The notes beneath the pieces are model-generated. The model did no database searches and had not been told where the DNA came from. It worked only from the letters and a program-made list of their open reading frames with translations. Made by a program: the position numbers and the translations under genes. Positions 63,830 through 64,000 of a stretch of DNA of 64,000 nt are shown piece by piece. The DNA is from Candidula unifasciata (Eukaryota; Mollusca; Gastropoda; Stylommatophora; Geomitridae), in contig CAJHNH020007002.1 in NCBI GenBank assembly GCA_905116865.2, positions 306,001 to 370,000 of the forward strand. Direction: 5' to 3'. Position 1 is the first letter of the stretch. Every line of letters starts with the position of its first letter.

Positions 63830-64000
63830 AATAGAGAAAGAAGTTTCTGAAGAGCAATTTGGATTCCGTAAAAACAGTGGTACTCGAGAGGCCATAATTT
63901 GTCTAAAGATGTTGACTGAAAATATATAGAAGTTCAGAAAAATATTTATGCATGTTTTATAGATTACAAAAAAGCTTTCGACAGAGTGCAATATGAACAA
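63830..64000 (+). mobile_element. Reverse-transcriptase fragment truncated by window end
   Basis: One frame reads EEQFGFRKNSGTREAIICLK, then after a stop/frameshift the next reads NIYACFIDYKKAFDRVQYEQ. These are consecutive RT motifs (QFGFR-G and F-DY-KAFD-V) of a CR1/RTE-type LINE. It continues beyond 64000. Confidence 0.88.

Overview
This window is eukaryotic, intron-rich and loaded with transposons. It is dominated by one protein gene on the minus strand: the cytoplasmic dynein 1 intermediate chain (DYNC1I family). The gene runs from a start codon at 62390 to a stop at 19226, about 43 kb. I could place 15 coding exons with consistent splice sites, plus one 24-nt candidate cassette micro-exon. 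Phases agree at every junction except around 30158-30661. One expected WD-repeat exon (about 49 codons) and a stub of about 14 nt are not found between 27347 and 30661. The exons I see would give about 585 residues; with the missing pieces the protein would reach the usual length of about 640. I infer an invertebrate, probably a lophotrochozoan such as a gastropod mollusc. The basis is an invertebrate-type dynein N-terminus, a diverged SPIN-like hAT element and many (GAA)n-tailed SINEs. The species assignment is weak.

Layout: 1-19225 lies downstream of the gene. It holds piggyBac, hAT and foldback MITE remnants, non-LTR retrotransposon (LINE) fragments, a 79-bp perfect palindrome and a 1.35-kb C-rich minisatellite. 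From 19226 to 62390 the exons (72-160 bp, one of 24 bp) are separated by introns of about 0.5 to 10.5 kb. These introns are filled with SINEs, LINE 3-prime ends, minisatellites and microsatellites. From 62391 to 64000 there is a short 5-prime flank, then LINE and SINE copies, ending in a reverse-transcriptase fragment cut by the window edge.

Repeat families are named here only by letter. SINE A is a ~300-bp, (GAA)n-tailed element with more than 25 copies or fragments. SINE A2 has the same head and a different 3-prime half. B, I, J and K are tRNA-like SINEs. M is a 233-bp element with target-site duplications. LINE families are F (RNase H), G, L, P, Q, R and S. The TTAA MITEs and the foldback family H are DNA elements. 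No LINE copy is full length and no retroelement protein looks intact. The many open frames inside the minisatellites are by-products of stop-free tandem repeats, not genes.
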